A stretch of 64,000 bases of DNA, from positions 22,203-86,202 of the forward strand of contig JAQSYI010000030.1 in NCBI GenBank assembly GCA_029256185.1, given 5' to 3'. The stretch is from Paenibacillaceae bacterium (GTDB taxonomy: Bacteria; Bacillota; Bacilli; Paenibacillales; NBRC-103111). Made by a program: the position numbers and the translations under genes. A model generated the notes under the pieces. It searched no databases. It was not told the DNA's origin and saw only the letters and a list, made by a program, of their open reading frames with translations. How positions within the stretch are numbered: the stretch's first letter is position 1; the number at the start of each line of letters is the position of its first letter. Positions 63,056 to 64,000 of this stretch are shown here, one piece after another.

Positions 63056-63526
63056 ATGCCTCGTAAAGGTCCCGTAACGAAAAGAGATGTATTGCCAGAT
63101 CCGATATACAGCAGCAAGCTGGTCACCCGTTTGGTTAACCGCATTATGATTGATGGCAAGAAGGGCACTGCCCAAACCATCCTGTATAACGCGTTCAACC
63201 TGATCAAGGAACGTACAAGCAAAGAACCGATGGAGGTTTTTGAGCAAGCTATCAAAAACATCATGCCGGTTCTGGAAGTAAAAGCACGCCGTGTAGGCGG
63301 TGCAAACTACCAGGTCCCGATCGAAGTGAAGCCGGAGCGCCGGACTTCCCTTGGATTGCGCTGGTTGGTCAACTACTCCCGCTTGCGCGGCGAGAAGACC
63401 ATGGAAGAACGTCTGGCTGCCGAGATTATCGACGCCAGCAACAACACAGGGGCTTCCGTCAAGAAACGTGAAGACACCCACAAGATGGCTGAAGCCAACA
63501 AAGCGTTCGCGCACTATCGTTGGTAG
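63056..63526 (+). CDS. rpsG: 30S ribosomal protein S7
   Basis: The protein has 156 residues, the normal length: MPRKGPVTKRDVLPDPIYSS to EANKAFAHYRW. Nucleates the 30S head and contacts E-site tRNA. AAAGGGGG upstream. 50 bases after rpsL. Confidence 0.98.
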   Translation: MPRKGPVTKRDVLPDPIYSSKLVTRLVNRIMIDGKKGTAQTILYNAFNLIKERTSKEPMEVFEQAIKNIMPVLEVKARRVGGANYQVPIEVKPERRTSLGLRWLVNYSRLRGEKTMEERLAAEIIDASNNTGASVKKREDTHKMAEANKAFAHYRW

Positions 63527-63560
63527 GACCTGCCGTCGCTTAGGCGATGTTGGTCCGAAT

Positions 63561-63632
63561 CCCCTATCTTTTGTAGGGGGTCCCCGCAAAGTAATAGGAA
63601 TGCTCTTCGGAGGGATTCTTCACTTTGTGGGG
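63561..63632 (+). repeat. Hairpin cluster in the rpsG-fusA gap, CCCCGCAAAGT family
   Basis: First a small stem CCCCTA/TAGGGG (63561-63579), then CCCCGCAAAGT (63582-63592) pairing with ACTTTGTGGGG (63622-63632), one G-T pair. Inside, GAATGCTC-TTCG-GAGGGATTC makes a tetraloop hairpin. Same arms as the element ahead of rpoC. It ends about 40 bases before the fusA ribosome site. Confidence 0.8.
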
Positions 63633-63682
63633 TATAGGTTAGATATACACCATAACAAAGAGATTCGAAAGGAGATCATACC

Positions 63683-64000
<318 letters not shown>

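Overview
The window is chromosomal DNA of a Gram-positive spore-former, most likely Paenibacillus or a close relative. The supporting signs are the ctsR-mcsA-mcsB-clpC-radA-disA heat-shock block, the gltX/T-box/cysE-cysS-mrnC-rlmB-rae1-sigH block, the rpmG-secE-nusG-rplKA-rplJL-ybxB-rpoBC-rplGB-rpsL-rpsG-fusA block, strong AGGAGG-type ribosome sites, frequent TTG and GTG starts, and pssA lying beside disA. I cannot name the species from sequence alone.

Layout. (1) 1-5100: a secreted NHL propeller protein, a GAF/HD-GYP-type signalling protein overlapping a DUF3307 membrane protein, then a minus-strand LacI regulator plus small YdcZ-type membrane protein whose promoter is flanked by two mirror-image operators. 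(2) 5278-23053: the stress and housekeeping block. It starts with a CtsR-controlled promoter and runs through protein arginine phosphorylation and Clp proteolysis, RadA, c-di-AMP synthesis, phosphatidylserine synthesis, the isoprenoid genes ispD-ispF, gltX, cysteine-responsive T-box control of cysE-cysS, RNA-processing enzymes and sigma-H. (3) 23100-49610: accessory DNA occupying the place where sigH and rpmG are neighbours in Bacillus. It holds leucine dehydrogenase, an AraC/GyrI-like regulator, a c-di-GMP-I riboswitch controlling a GH26 mannanase and a probable clan GH-A hydrolase, a NarL-type two-component system, and a 16.6-kb Wzx/Wzy exopolysaccharide operon. (4) 49795-64000: the transcription and translation core with its leaders (L1 target, L10 leader and attenuator, rpoB double promoter), ending in a truncated fusA.

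How the parts connect. The EPS operon encodes its own polymerisation control (Wzz, CpsD-like kinase), UDP-glucose (GalU), UDP-glucuronate (Ugd) and GDP-mannose (ManC) supply, a lipid-carrier initiating transferase, six further glycosyltransferases, a flippase and two polymerase/ligase-like membrane proteins. A polymer with Glc, GlcA and Man units is therefore predicted. The neighbouring mannanase and GH-A enzyme sit behind a c-di-GMP sensor, suggesting second-messenger control of matrix remodelling.

The least explained features are non-coding: a 40-nt tandem array of hairpins with a compensatory base-pair change directly upstream of the rplJ ribosome site; two related hairpins with a CCCCGCAAAGT arm in the rpoB-rpoC and rpsG-fusA gaps; a nested hairpin between yacL and ispD; and a promoter whose -35 box lies in the rpoC terminator. 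All functional calls come from reading the sequence and remembered family knowledge; no database search was run.
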